A stretch of DNA of 64,000 bases from Cetobacterium somerae (GTDB taxonomy: Bacteria; Fusobacteriota; Fusobacteriia; Fusobacteriales; Fusobacteriaceae). The DNA is taken from positions 186,001-250,000 of the forward strand of contig NZ_CP092520.1 of NCBI RefSeq assembly GCF_022430525.1. Reading direction: 5' to 3'. Below, piece after piece: positions 1 to 9,064 of the stretch (the stretch's first letter is position 1; every line of letters starts with the position of its first letter). The translations under genes and the position numbers were made by a program. The notes beneath the pieces are model-generated. The model was given only the letters and a program-made list of their open reading frames with translations, was not told the origin of the DNA and did no database searches.

Positions 1-1589
1 AAGTTATGGAGTTTATTGGAGAGGGAGTTTCGAATTTAAGTGTTGAATTTAGAAATGGAATTGATGTTATGACAACAGAAACAACATGTTTAACTTCAAT
101 TTGGAAAACAGATAATAAAGTGAAGGAGTATTTAAAAGATCATAATAGAGAAGTTGATTATGAAGAGTTATCGCCTAAAAAAATTGCTTATTATGATGGG
201 ATGATTGTTATAGAATTAGATAAAATTGAATCGATGATTGCACTTCCTTTTCATCCAAGTAATGTTTATTCTATCAAAGAGTTACAAAATAATTTAGAAG
301 AAATTTTAACAAAAGTAGAAAAAGAGGCTTTTGAACAGGGAATTAAAATAGATTTAAAAAGTAAAGTAAAAAAGGGGTATCTTTTTGCAGAACAGGGAGT
401 AATTGCAGGGTGTGCAGGAGGGACTTATGACAATATTGTTGATGTTGCAGATATTTTAAATAATAAGTCAATAGGAGTGGACTTCTCATTAAATATTTAT
501 CCATCTAGCCAGCCAACATATATTGAATTAAATAAAAATGGATCAATAGAAAAAATAATGGAAAGTGGAACAGTTGTAAGATCCGCTTTTTGTGGACCAT
601 GTTTTGGTGCAGGAGATACTCCAGCAAATGGACAATTAAGTCTTAGACATACAACAAGAAATTTTCCAAATAGAGAGGGATCAAAACCAGGAGAAGGACA
701 GATATCTATGGTAGCACTAATGGATGCTAGATCTATAGCAGCAACAGCTATAAATGAAGGTAAGCTAACAGCAGCAACAGAATTGGATATAGAATTTACA
801 AAACCAAAGTATAGCTTCAGTGATAAAGTTTATAAAAATAAAGTGTATAATGGATTTAAAGAGAGCCGTGAATCAGAATTAATCTACGGGCCGAATATAG
901 TTGATTGGCCAAAAATGCCAAAACTAACAAAAGATTTATTACTTAAAATTTGTGCAGTAATAAAAGATTCAGTAACTACAACAGATGAACTAATACCTTC
1001 AGGAGAGACATCATCTTATCGTTCAAATCCTATGAGATTAGCTGAATTTACACTTTCAAGAAGAGAACCTAAGTATGTTGAAAGAGCTAAAGAAATTCAA
1101 AAATTTGAAATTCGAAGAGAATTTAATGAAAATCCTTTTGTAGAAGAGTTAAAGGAGATATTTTATAAAATTAAAGAGATTGATAAAGATATTAATCCTC
1201 TAGAGGTAGGAATAGGAAGTACAATATATGCAAATAAACCAGGAGATGGATCGGCAAGAGAACAAGCTGCATCGTGTCAAAAAGTTTTAGGTGGTTGGGC
1301 AAACATAGCTAAAGAGTATGCAACTAAACGTTATAGATCAAATCTTATAAATTGGGGAATAATTCCATTTATTATAGATCAAGATATTAACTTTGAAAGC
1401 GGAGATTATATATATGTAAAAGATATAGAAAAAATTATAAAAAATAAAATTGATAAAGTAGAAAGTTATTTAATTTCAGTTGAATATAATGAAGTGAGAA
1501 AAATTGAATTAAAAATAGATTCATTAACAGATACAGAGAGAGAAATTTTAATAGATGGATGCTTGATAAACTATTATAAAAGGTCATAG
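1..1589 (+). CDS. Aconitase-family hydratase (5' end outside window)
   Basis: The reading frame is open to the left edge, and the first visible residues match the middle of aconitases (IDVMTTET-type segment), so perhaps the first 200 or so residues are missing. Iron-sulfur ligand motifs are visible: GCAGGTYDN (about residue 138) corresponds to the first cluster cysteine and FCGPCFGAG (about 197) carries the CxxC pair. The C-terminal part has the swivel-domain signature GDGSAREQAA followed by NLINWGIIPF. Family knowledge: such enzymes (de)hydrate tricarboxylates through a 4Fe-4S cluster in the cytoplasm. The following tricarboxylate transporter genes suggest that it metabolises the imported acid. 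Whether it is a true aconitase or a paralogous hydratase (YbhJ-like) cannot be decided here. Confidence 0.85.
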   Translation, partial: VMEFIGEGVSNLSVEFRNGIDVMTTETTCLTSIWKTDNKVKEYLKDHNREVDYEELSPKKIAYYDGMIVIELDKIESMIALPFHPSNVYSIKELQNNLEEILTKVEKEAFEQGIKIDLKSKVKKGYLFAEQGVIAGCAGGTYDNIVDVADILNNKSIGVDFSLNIYPSSQPTYIELNKNGSIEKIMESGTVVRSAFCGPCFGAGDTPANGQLSLRHTTRNFPNREGSKPGEGQISMVALMDARSIAATAINEGKLTAATELDIEFTKPKYSFSDKVYKNKVYNGFKESRESELIYGPNIVDWPKMPKLTKDLLLKICAVIKDSVTTTDELIPSGETSSYRSNPMRLAEFTLSRREPKYVERAKEIQKFEIRREFNENPFVEELKEIFYKIKEIDKDINPLEVGIGSTIYANKPGDGSAREQAASCQKVLGGWANIAKEYATKRYRSNLINWGIIPFIIDQDINFESGDYIYVKDIEKIIKNKIDKVESYLISVEYNEVRKIELKIDSLTDTEREILIDGCLINYYKRS

Positions 1590-1635
1590 TGTTTTAAAAA
1601 ATAATTTTAACAACGATATATAAACAAAAATAAAA

Positions 1636-1663
1636 TTGACAATAGAAAAAAATGTTGTATACT
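1636..1663 (+). promoter_or_regulatory. Promoter of tct operon
   Basis: TTGACA at 1636-1641 and TATACT at 1658-1663 are spaced by 16 bases, a near-consensus sigma-70 promoter between the hydratase and tctC. The -10 box lies inside the first TTGTATAC repeat, so a bound repressor would block it. Confidence 0.75.
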
Positions 1664-1674
1664 CTATTGTATAC
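1655..1674. promoter_or_regulatory. Direct repeat TTGTATAC, operator candidate
   Basis: TTGTATAC occurs at 1655-1662 and again at 1667-1674, separated by TCTA. Each contains the palindrome GTATAC and resembles sites of FadR/VanR-type GntR regulators of carboxylate uptake. It overlaps the -10 box. No such regulator is encoded next to it in the window. Confidence 0.5.
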
Positions 1675-1763
1675 AAAAAAACATATACAGGATACAGAAT
1701 ACCGGATATAAAATTAAAACTTTGTCTCAGAGTTTTAAAATAACTATAAAAAGGGGAGATATT

Positions 1764-2735
1764 ATGTTAAAGAAAAAAATTTTAGCTGTATTATCAACGA
1801 CGTTTTTACTAGGTGCATGTGGGGATTCATCTGATAAAGTTGCTGTAGATGGGCCTTGGAAATGGGAAAGAAAAGTAGAAATAATTTGCCCTTGGGGAAC
1901 TGGTGGTGGAGCAGACACTACAACAAGAACATTTGCGACAGCTTTAGAAAAAGAATTAGGAGTTCCAGTTGTAGTAAATAATAGATCAGGAGCTGGAGGG
2001 GTATCAGGTATTCAATTTGGAGCAAAACAACCAGCTGATGGATATACATATATAATGTCAACACCTTCACCTTTATTAGCTCAGATTTCAGGAGCTACTC
2101 CATATGATGTCTATGGAACACTTAATCCATTAATTCAAATGGTACACGATGTAAATATCTTTGTAACTAGTTCAAAATCACCATATAATAATTTTACAGA
2201 GTTAATGGAATATGTTGATCAAAATCCTGGTAAAGTGAAGGCTGGAGTTATGACAATAACAGGTCTTGATGCAGCTTGTGTAATGGGGGCAACAGATGGA
2301 AAAATAGAGCCTGTTGCTTATACAGAAGGATCTCAATTAAATGCTGATGTAATCGGAGGACATGTTGATATAGCATGTGTTGGACCAGCTGAAGTAGCAG
2401 CAATGGTAGCTTCTGGGGATATGAAAGTATTATTAGCTCTTACAGAGGATAGACTGACACTTCCTGGATATGAAAATGTTCCATCTTCAAAAGAATTAGG
2501 ATTAAATACATACTTTGGACCTGCAAGAGGAATATTTTATATAAAAGGGACACCGGATAAAGCTATCGAAGCATTTGAAGCAGCAGCTCAAAAGGCTATA
2601 GCAAGTGATTTTTTCCAAAATTGGGCTAAAACAGAAGGGTTAGATCAGAGAAAAGGATGGTTAAATACAGAGGAGTTCAAAGCACAGTGGCAAAATGATT
2701 ACAACTCTTTAACTGAACTATTTGGTAAAAAGTAA
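1764..2735 (+). CDS. tctC: TctC-type solute-binding lipoprotein
   Basis: Tripartite tricarboxylate transporter (TTT) binding protein. The start at 1764 is chosen because AAGGGGAG (1751-1758) precedes it; a start 14 codons earlier in frame lacks a site. The resulting 323-residue protein begins with a lipoprotein signal peptide ending in LLGAC, so it would be anchored by the cysteine in the periplasm. The body has typical TctC segments such as the glycine-rich PWGTGGGADTTTR and NRSGAGGVSG stretches. It is first of three TTT genes and would deliver a di- or tricarboxylate to TctAB. The ligand cannot be read from the sequence; the neighbouring aconitase-type gene favours a citrate-like acid. Confidence 0.9.
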   Translation: MLKKKILAVLSTTFLLGACGDSSDKVAVDGPWKWERKVEIICPWGTGGGADTTTRTFATALEKELGVPVVVNNRSGAGGVSGIQFGAKQPADGYTYIMSTPSPLLAQISGATPYDVYGTLNPLIQMVHDVNIFVTSSKSPYNNFTELMEYVDQNPGKVKAGVMTITGLDAACVMGATDGKIEPVAYTEGSQLNADVIGGHVDIACVGPAEVAAMVASGDMKVLLALTEDRLTLPGYENVPSSKELGLNTYFGPARGIFYIKGTPDKAIEAFEAAAQKAIASDFFQNWAKTEGLDQRKGWLNTEEFKAQWQNDYNSLTELFGKK

Positions 2736-2776
2736 TATCAAACTAAAGAATACTTATAGCGGGGAGTGAAATAAAT

Positions 2777-3286
2777 TTGGATATTATATTTTCGATAGCA
2801 CTAATTATATTTAATGTTTATTGTTTCTTTTTAGTTGGAATAGAATCACCAGCTCCTACTTTAACAGAGTTAGGAGCTGCATTTTGGCCAAGAATAGTTA
2901 TATCTTTGATGCTTATATTACTAGTTGTTAATGTAATAAATCAAGTAAAGTTAAGAAAAGAAAAAACAGTTCATGAAAAGATTAATATAGTAGGATTTTT
3001 AAAAAGTAAACTATTTATAGGAATGGTATTGGTTTCAATTATGGCACTTTCGACACCGTATATAGGATTCTTAACATCATGTTTTGGATTTTTAGTAACT
3101 TATGCAATTTTATTAGGAGAAAGAAATATAGTTAAAGTTATACTGAACTCTTTAGTAATAACGTTCATTCTATATATAGTTTTCCAAGGGTTACTAGATA
3201 TAAGATTAGAAAGAGGAATTGGAGTATTCCGTAACTTAGCACTTTTCCTTGAAGGAATATTATTAAATATTAAAAGGGGGCTATAA
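2777..3286 (+). CDS. tctB: TctB-type small membrane subunit
   Basis: A 169-residue protein with about four hydrophobic segments, the size and layout of TctB of the tripartite tricarboxylate transporter. It starts with TTG at 2777, with GGGGAGTG at 2761-2768 at good spacing; no ATG is available near that site. It sits between the binding protein and TctA, 3 bases before tctA, the standard operon order. TctB sequences are poorly conserved, so the call rests on size, topology and position. Confidence 0.8.
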   Translation: MDIIFSIALIIFNVYCFFLVGIESPAPTLTELGAAFWPRIVISLMLILLVVNVINQVKLRKEKTVHEKINIVGFLKSKLFIGMVLVSIMALSTPYIGFLTSCFGFLVTYAILLGERNIVKVILNSLVITFILYIVFQGLLDIRLERGIGVFRNLALFLEGILLNIKRGL

Positions 3287-3289
3287 GTT

Positions 3290-4786
3290 ATGTTTGATCT
3301 GTTAGGTATGGGATTAAAAATTATATTAAATCCAAGTACATTTTTTTTAATAACTGCAGGTACTATTCTAGGAGTTGTTTTTGGAGCAATGCCTGGTGTA
3401 AGTGCTTCAATGGCTGTAGCTTTAGCATTACCTTTTGCTTATGCAATGGATCCAGTTATTGCAATTGCATTTTTAGTTTCAGTTTATTGTGCTTCTATAA
3501 CGGGAGGTGGAATAACAGCAATATTATTTAAAATTCCAGGAACTCCTTCTAGTGCACCAACCACTTTTGATGGATATCCAATGGCTCAAAGAGGAGAAGC
3601 GGGAAAAGCATTGGGATTTTCATTAATTGCATCAGCAGTTGGAGGATTAGTTGCAGCATTTGCAATGGCATTAGTATCTCCTCAACTAGCAAGTATAGCT
3701 TTAGAGTTTGGACCTTCAGAACTATTTGCTGTATCTTTTTTAGGAATTTCAGTTTTATCATGTTTAGATAGTGACAATATAGTGAAAACTCTAATATCAG
3801 GCTTGATTGGATTATTGTTAGCTTGTGTTGGAATGGATCCAATGTTAGGAATATCACGTTTTACTTGGGGGAGTTCAACTTTACTTTCAGGAATAGAAAT
3901 GATTCCAATAATGATTGGACTATTTGCTGTAACAGAGGTATTGAAGCAAACTGCTAAATCTAAAAAAATTGAAGTGAGTGATAAAGAAAAAAATGAATCA
4001 ACAAAAATGAAAACAGTTTTACCATCTATTAAAGAGGTTTGGGAAACAAAGGCAACAATGGCAAGATCCTCTATTTTGGGAACTGTAATTGGAATACTTC
4101 CAGGTGCCGGAGCTACAATAGCATCATTTTTATCATATGCCATTGAGAAAAAGGTATCAAAACATCCAGAAAAATTAGGAACAGGAATAGCTGATGGAAT
4201 AGTGGCATCAGAAGCAGCAAATAATGCTGCAACAGGTGGATCTATGGTACCTTTATTATCTCTTGGAATTCCGGGTGGAAATGCGGCAGCGATAATGATG
4301 ACTGCATTAGTTATAAAAGGTGTACAGATAGGACCATTATTAATAAAAACACAGCCTCAGTATTTAGCATCTGTATTTGGTTCAATGCTTATAACTAATA
4401 TTGTAATGGTTATAGTTGCTATGGGTGTAGCAAAAGTTTTTGCTAAAATTTTAGCTATTCCATATACAATTTTAGGCCCAGTTATCGTTATGCTAGCAAC
4501 AATTGGAGCGTATGCTCTAAAAAATAATACTGGAGATGTTATTTTAATGGCTGCAGCAGGAATAATAGGATATATGTTTGTAAAATTAGGTTATAATTCA
4601 GCAGCTCTAGTTTTAGGTCTTGTATTAGGTCAAATGAGTGAATCTAATTTTAGACGTGCATATACTTTAGCTAATGGAGATATAGTGAAAGTGTTTACAA
4701 GGCCAATAACAGCAGTATTGATGATTGCTTGTGTATTGATGCTAGTTTATCCACTTGTAAAATATATGCTTAGAAAAAAAAGTTAA
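3290..4786 (+). CDS. tctA: TctA-type large membrane subunit
   Basis: A 498-residue, strongly hydrophobic protein with the TctA signatures GAMPGVSASMAVALALPF near the N-terminus and LPGAGATIASFLSY around residue 268, the pseudo-repeated glycine/proline motifs of this family. It is the secondary-transport channel of the TTT system and takes substrate from the TctC-type lipoprotein using the ion gradient. It follows tctB by 3 bases with a GGGG-rich ribosome binding site and is followed by a strong terminator, so it ends the operon. Confidence 0.93.
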   Translation: MFDLLGMGLKIILNPSTFFLITAGTILGVVFGAMPGVSASMAVALALPFAYAMDPVIAIAFLVSVYCASITGGGITAILFKIPGTPSSAPTTFDGYPMAQRGEAGKALGFSLIASAVGGLVAAFAMALVSPQLASIALEFGPSELFAVSFLGISVLSCLDSDNIVKTLISGLIGLLLACVGMDPMLGISRFTWGSSTLLSGIEMIPIMIGLFAVTEVLKQTAKSKKIEVSDKEKNESTKMKTVLPSIKEVWETKATMARSSILGTVIGILPGAGATIASFLSYAIEKKVSKHPEKLGTGIADGIVASEAANNAATGGSMVPLLSLGIPGGNAAAIMMTALVIKGVQIGPLLIKTQPQYLASVFGSMLITNIVMVIVAMGVAKVFAKILAIPYTILGPVIVMLATIGAYALKNNTGDVILMAAAGIIGYMFVKLGYNSAALVLGLVLGQMSESNFRRAYTLANGDIVKVFTRPITAVLMIACVLMLVYPLVKYMLRKKS

Positions 4787-4792
4787 TAAAAT

Positions 4793-4830
4793 AAAAAATT
4801 GCAGATTTTGTTCTGCAATTTTTTTTATTT
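4793..4830 (+). terminator. Rho-independent terminator of tct operon
   Basis: The 13-base arms AAAAAATTGCAGA (4793-4805) and TCTGCAATTTTTT (4812-4824) flank a 6-base loop and continue into a T run. The same core stem recurs after the nucleotidase at 18443. Confidence 0.9.
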
Positions 4831-4910
4831 TTTAACAAAAACTTGCTACTAATCAAAAAAAGAATTAGAATAGTGTTAATCTGTATAATACAAAATCAGG
4901 AGGAGATTAA

Positions 4911-6659
4911 ATGAGATTAAAAAATGTAATGCTAATAGGAACTTTAACAACGTCGTTTTTATTAGCTAAAGAGGTGGATATAAAAATAATATCTAGCTCA
5001 GATGTACACGGAAGAATTATTCCTTGGGAATATTCAGGAGATTCATATGTTTCTGGAAGTTTCAGTCAAATAGATACATATGTGTCAAAAGAAAAGAAAA
5101 AGAGTAACAATGTTATTTTAGTTGATGTTGGTGATGCAATTCAAGATAACTCTGTTGAAAAGTTTTCCAAAGTTTTCCCAAATCCAGTAGCAAAAGTTAT
5201 GAATGTAATAGAGTATGATGTATTTGTTCCAGGAAATCATGAGTTTAACTTTGGATTAGATGTTCTTTCAAAGTATACACAAGATTTTAAAGGCAAATCT
5301 TTAGCTTCTAATCTTTTTTATAAAAAAGATGGAAAAGAGTTTTTAGAAGGATCTACAATAATGGAAAAAGATGGCATTAAAATCGGATTCATTGGTCTAA
5401 CAACTCCTCTTATTACAAAGTTTGAAGCAGATACAGGGAATGTAAAAGATTTAGAAGTGATGGACTCAATTCCATCTATAAAAGCACAGGTTGAAAAACT
5501 AAAAGGAAAAGTAGACGCCATAGTTTTAGTAGCTCATATGGGGTATGATAATGAGAATGGTGTTCCTGGAAGTGGAGTAAAGGATATAGCAAATGCAATT
5601 CCAGAAATAGATATTATTTTATCAGGACATGCACATAAAGAGGTTTCAAGTGTAATTGAAAATGGTGTAGTGATTACAGCTCCTTATAAATATGGACAAG
5701 ATTTATCGATAGTTGATTTAAAGTTTGATACAAATAAAAAATCAAAGCTTGTTTCAAAAGAAGCTAAAACTGTATCTTTAAAAGGTGTTGAAAATAGTGA
5801 AAGAGTAGATAAGATATATGCTCCTTATCATGAAAAGTTAAGAGAGGAAGCCAACATAGTTATAGGAAAAGCAACTAATCCTCTTGTACCAAAGGATAAG
5901 GTTAAAGGAATTCCAAGTATTTATGTGGAGGACACGGGGCTTGCTACATTTTTACATAATGTTATGTTAAATTATAGTGATGCTCAAGTTGTTGCACTTT
6001 CTTTAGATAGAGATGACTCTAAATGGGATGCAGGAGAGGTAAAGAAAAAAGATATTGCTTATAACTATGGTTACACTGGTGGCGAGATAACTGTATATGA
6101 ATTTACAGGAAAAGATTTAAAGAACTATATGGAGTGGTCAGCTGAGTATTTTAATACTTTAAAACCTGGAGATTTAACAATAAGTTTTGATTTAGATAAA
6201 AGATCTTTTAAATATAGCTTGTATGATCAATTTGGTGGAGCACAATATAAAATAGATTTAAGAGAGGAAAAAGGTAATAGAATAAAAGATTTAAAACTTA
6301 TGGATGGAACTCTAATAACAGATGATATGAAAGTTAAAGTTGGAATGAATTCATATAGATTTGATATGTTAGCTAAAAAAGGTGGAATATTTGAAAATAG
6401 AAATATACCTATTTTATGGGATTCTAAAACTGCTTATGGAAAAACAGAGGGTACTATCCAACAATTATCTATGAAATATGTTCAAGAGAAAAAGGTAATT
6501 GATGGCTTACCAGATAATAACTGGGAAATAATAGGTTTGCCAGGAGATAAAAATCAAGCTATTGCAGTTGAACTTATAAATGAAGGAAAAATAGATTTAC
6601 CAAAAGAGGGAAGAGCTACAAATATAAGATCAATAACTATTGAGGATATAAAAAAATAA
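4911..6659 (+). CDS. Periplasmic 5'-nucleotidase / cyclic phosphodiesterase family protein
   Basis: A 582-residue calcineurin-like metallophosphatase with a C-terminal 5'-nucleotidase domain (UshA/CpdB superfamily). A short signal peptide (MRLKNVMLIGTLTTSFLLA) suggests export. All metal-site motifs are present: SSDVHGR, DVGDAIQDN, GNHEFNFG, LVAHMGYDN and LSGHAHKE. The C-terminal half includes YNYGYTGGEITVYEFTG, as expected for substrate binding. It probably releases phosphate and nucleosides from nucleotides in the periplasm; a CpdB-like 2',3'-cyclic activity is equally possible. The start has AGGAGGAG at 4899-4906, and a TATAAT at 4884-4889 lies upstream. It stands alone between tctA and the LacI-type regulator. 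Confidence 0.85.
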   Translation: MRLKNVMLIGTLTTSFLLAKEVDIKIISSSDVHGRIIPWEYSGDSYVSGSFSQIDTYVSKEKKKSNNVILVDVGDAIQDNSVEKFSKVFPNPVAKVMNVIEYDVFVPGNHEFNFGLDVLSKYTQDFKGKSLASNLFYKKDGKEFLEGSTIMEKDGIKIGFIGLTTPLITKFEADTGNVKDLEVMDSIPSIKAQVEKLKGKVDAIVLVAHMGYDNENGVPGSGVKDIANAIPEIDIILSGHAHKEVSSVIENGVVITAPYKYGQDLSIVDLKFDTNKKSKLVSKEAKTVSLKGVENSERVDKIYAPYHEKLREEANIVIGKATNPLVPKDKVKGIPSIYVEDTGLATFLHNVMLNYSDAQVVALSLDRDDSKWDAGEVKKKDIAYNYGYTGGEITVYEFTGKDLKNYMEWSAEYFNTLKPGDLTISFDLDKRSFKYSLYDQFGGAQYKIDLREEKGNRIKDLKLMDGTLITDDMKVKVGMNSYRFDMLAKKGGIFENRNIPILWDSKTAYGKTEGTIQQLSMKYVQEKKVIDGLPDNNWEIIGLPGDKNQAIAVELINEGKIDLPKEGRATNIRSITIEDIKK

Positions 6660-6672
6660 TTTTTTAAAACAG

Positions 6673-6701
6673 TTGACTTTCCAAACAAAAGATGTTAGTA
6701 T
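6673..6701 (+). promoter_or_regulatory. Promoter of LacI-type regulator
   Basis: TTGACT (6673-6678), a 17-base spacer and TAGTAT (6696-6701), placed just before a LacI-type operator and the TTG start of the regulator gene. Confidence 0.65.
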
Positions 6702-6710
6702 TGGAACAGA

Positions 6711-6722
6711 TTAAACGATTAA
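6711..6722. promoter_or_regulatory. LacI-type operator TTAAACGATTAA
   Basis: A 12-base near-palindrome with the central CG typical of LacI-family operators, directly downstream of the regulator's own promoter. It differs by one base from the perfect copies at 7740 and 10818, which suggests autoregulation with a weaker site. Confidence 0.75.
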
Positions 6723-6735
6723 CATAGGAGGAAAG

Positions 6736-7716
6736 TTGAGAGTAACAATAAAAGATATAGCGAAGGAACTAAATATATCTACAGCAGCAGTTTCCAAAGC
6801 TCTTAATAATCTTTCTGGTGTAAGTGAAGAGTTAAGAGAAAGGGTTAAAATAGCTGCTAAAGGTATGGGATATACACCGAATCTTATAGCTAAAAATCTA
6901 GTTCAAAATCGTACAAATAAAATAGCTCTTTTTATTTTAAGTAGAAAAATTGAAGATATAAGATTCTCTTTTTTAGATAATGAAATTTTTAGGTATTTAA
7001 TAAATGAATCTCATAAAATTGATTATAATATCTTAGTATTTTCTGTGGAAGATACAGATGAACAAAAAAACTATATAGATTTATGTCGATCAGAGAATGT
7101 GACAGGTGCTATAATTTTAGGAATAAAATTAGATGATCCTCAAATAAAAGATTTAAAAGAAAATAAAGAGTTTCCGGTGGTAGTATTTGACACCAATATT
7201 GGTGGAGATGTAAACTCTGTAAAAACAGATAATGAACTTGGTGTTAAAAAAGTAACAGATTATTTAAAAGAGATGAATCATGAAAAAGTTGGTGTTATAA
7301 CAGGACATTTTAAAGCTCAAGTTTCAATAGAAAGATTATATACTTTTACAAATCAAATGATAGGTAAAGAGATTGAGATTTATGAGGGAGATTTTTCAAA
7401 AGAAAGTGGTTATAAAGGAGCAAAAGTTTTATATAAAAAAGGGGTAACAGCACTATTTGCTTTTAGTGATTTAATGGCTTTGGGGGCTTTAGAATATTTT
7501 AATGAAAATAATATAAAGGTCCCAGATGAAATATCGTTAATAGGATTTGATGATATTCCTGTAGGTGAGATATTGAAACCAGGACTAACAACAATAGCTC
7601 ATAGTAAAAAAGAAATTGCAAAAAAAATGTTAAGAATGATAATAGAAAATGAGTATGGAAAAAATATTAAAATAGAACCAAAGTTAATAAAAAGGGATTC
7701 AGTTAAAAAACTGTAA
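6736..7716 (+). CDS. LacI-family transcriptional regulator
   Basis: A 326-residue regulator. The N-terminal helix-turn-helix reads TIKDIAKELNISTAAVSKAL, followed by a periplasmic-binding-protein-like sensor domain ending in the DEISLIGFDDIP and TTIAH motifs typical of LacI/GalR proteins. The start is TTG at 6736 behind AGGAGGAAAG. It probably represses the downstream sugar operon in the absence of an inducer, since matching operators lie before this gene, before the ABC binding protein and before the GH65 gene. The inducer is likely a glucoside or a phosphorylated product (inference from the operon). Confidence 0.92.
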   Translation: MRVTIKDIAKELNISTAAVSKALNNLSGVSEELRERVKIAAKGMGYTPNLIAKNLVQNRTNKIALFILSRKIEDIRFSFLDNEIFRYLINESHKIDYNILVFSVEDTDEQKNYIDLCRSENVTGAIILGIKLDDPQIKDLKENKEFPVVVFDTNIGGDVNSVKTDNELGVKKVTDYLKEMNHEKVGVITGHFKAQVSIERLYTFTNQMIGKEIEIYEGDFSKESGYKGAKVLYKKGVTALFAFSDLMALGALEYFNENNIKVPDEISLIGFDDIPVGEILKPGLTTIAHSKKEIAKKMLRMIIENEYGKNIKIEPKLIKRDSVKKL

Positions 7717-7739
7717 TCCCTAAAAAAATATAAAACAAA

Positions 7740-7751
7740 TTAAACGTTTAA
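7740..7751. promoter_or_regulatory. LacI-type operator TTAAACGTTTAA
   Basis: A perfect 12-base palindrome between the regulator gene and the sugar ABC transporter genes. A possible promoter (TTGATT 7753-7758, TATCAG 7775-7780) follows directly, so a bound repressor would cover its -35 region. Confidence 0.8.
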
Positions 7752-7809
7752 CTTGATTTAGTTAGAGAAGGTTTTATCAGAAAAAGAGTTTCAAAAGTGG
7801 GAGGGTATT

Positions 7810-9048
7810 ATGAGTTTCAAAAATATTTTTATGTTGTTCATAGCCATGATTTTTTTTGGATGTGGAAAAAATGAAAAAAATCAAAAGATTAATTTATCAG
7901 TTGCTGTATGGGGAAGTTCTCCAGAGGAAACAGCTCTAGTAGAAAGACAAATAGCTTTATTTGAAAAAAAGTATCCTAATATAAAAGTAACTAAAGAAGT
8001 AGTTACAGGGGATTATAATCAAGCACTCCAAACAAATATAGCAGCTAGAATAGAGGCAGATGTATTTTATATAGACTCAGCTGTTGCTCCAATGTATATA
8101 GATAAACAAGCGATTTTACCTTTAGATGAATATTTAGATAAAGAAGATTTAAAAGATTTTAATTCTAATCTTCTAGAAGGATTTTCGCAAAATGGAAAGG
8201 TTTATGGTTTACCAAAAGATTATAATCCACTTATCTTAGCTTATAATAAAGATATGTTTCAAGAGGCAGGGATTGAAAAAGTTCCAGTTACTTGGAAAGA
8301 GTGGTCTGTAACTTTTGAAAAATTAAAAGAGGCTGGAGAAAGTGGAAAGTTGGGGGAAAACTTTATGTATCCAATGTCTTCTGTATCAAATGGAGAAAGA
8401 TTAGCAACGTTTATTTTACAAAATGGTGGAGATGTATATGATAATGAAAAGAATGAAGTTATATTTAATTTAGACGAAGCTGTTGAGGGATTGAAATATT
8501 TTTATAATTTAGTGAAAGAAAACTATGTGAGAGAACCAAGAGCTATGGGAGAAGGATGGAATGGAGATGCCTTTGCAAGAGAAAAGGTAGCAATGGTAAT
8601 AGAAGGAGGGTGGTTAGTACCTTATTTATCAAGTGCCGCACCAAATTTAAATTATGAATTAGCAAAATTACCAAAAGGAGAAAAAGAAGCGACTATGCTT
8701 TTTACAGTTTGTTATTCAATGGGAAGGAACACTAAGCATCCTAAAGAAGCAGCAGAGTTTATTAAATATATGACAAGTGTAGAGCCTCAAATGTTAATGA
8801 TAGAAACAGGATTAGGCCTTCCCACAAGAAAATCTTTAAATGATAAATTTGTAGAGGTTCATCCAACTAAAAAAGCTATGATTGAAATGGCAGAGTTTGG
8901 AAGACCATTTAATTTTGGAAAAACAGGATTAAAAGTGGCTCAACAACTTGGAAAAGCCAATGAAATCATATACATAGATTATGTAAATGGCAAGTACAAT
9001 GTAGATGTTCAAGAGATTTTAAATACCTATGCAGAAAAAGCAAAATAA
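7810..9048 (+). CDS. Sugar ABC transporter substrate-binding lipoprotein
   Basis: A 412-residue extracellular sugar-binding protein of the MalE-type family. The signal peptide ends in the lipobox FFGC (about residue 18), so the mature protein is lipid-anchored. Motifs such as PLDEYLDKEDLKDF, YNKDMFQEAGI and the loop MVIEGGWLVPYL are typical of oligosaccharide-binding proteins. It begins the ABC operon behind a LacI-type operator, with GTGGGAGG upstream of the ATG. The likely ligand is an alpha-linked di- or oligosaccharide because a GH65 phosphorylase follows; this is inference. Confidence 0.9.
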   Translation: MSFKNIFMLFIAMIFFGCGKNEKNQKINLSVAVWGSSPEETALVERQIALFEKKYPNIKVTKEVVTGDYNQALQTNIAARIEADVFYIDSAVAPMYIDKQAILPLDEYLDKEDLKDFNSNLLEGFSQNGKVYGLPKDYNPLILAYNKDMFQEAGIEKVPVTWKEWSVTFEKLKEAGESGKLGENFMYPMSSVSNGERLATFILQNGGDVYDNEKNEVIFNLDEAVEGLKYFYNLVKENYVREPRAMGEGWNGDAFAREKVAMVIEGGWLVPYLSSAAPNLNYELAKLPKGEKEATMLFTVCYSMGRNTKHPKEAAEFIKYMTSVEPQMLMIETGLGLPTRKSLNDKFVEVHPTKKAMIEMAEFGRPFNFGKTGLKVAQQLGKANEIIYIDYVNGKYNVDVQEILNTYAEKAK

Positions 9049-9064
9049 GGAGAGATAATTTATA

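Noticed and set aside
3549-4143. Minus-strand open frames opposite tctA
   Set aside because: Same reason: antisense to a well-supported membrane protein, without their own signals.
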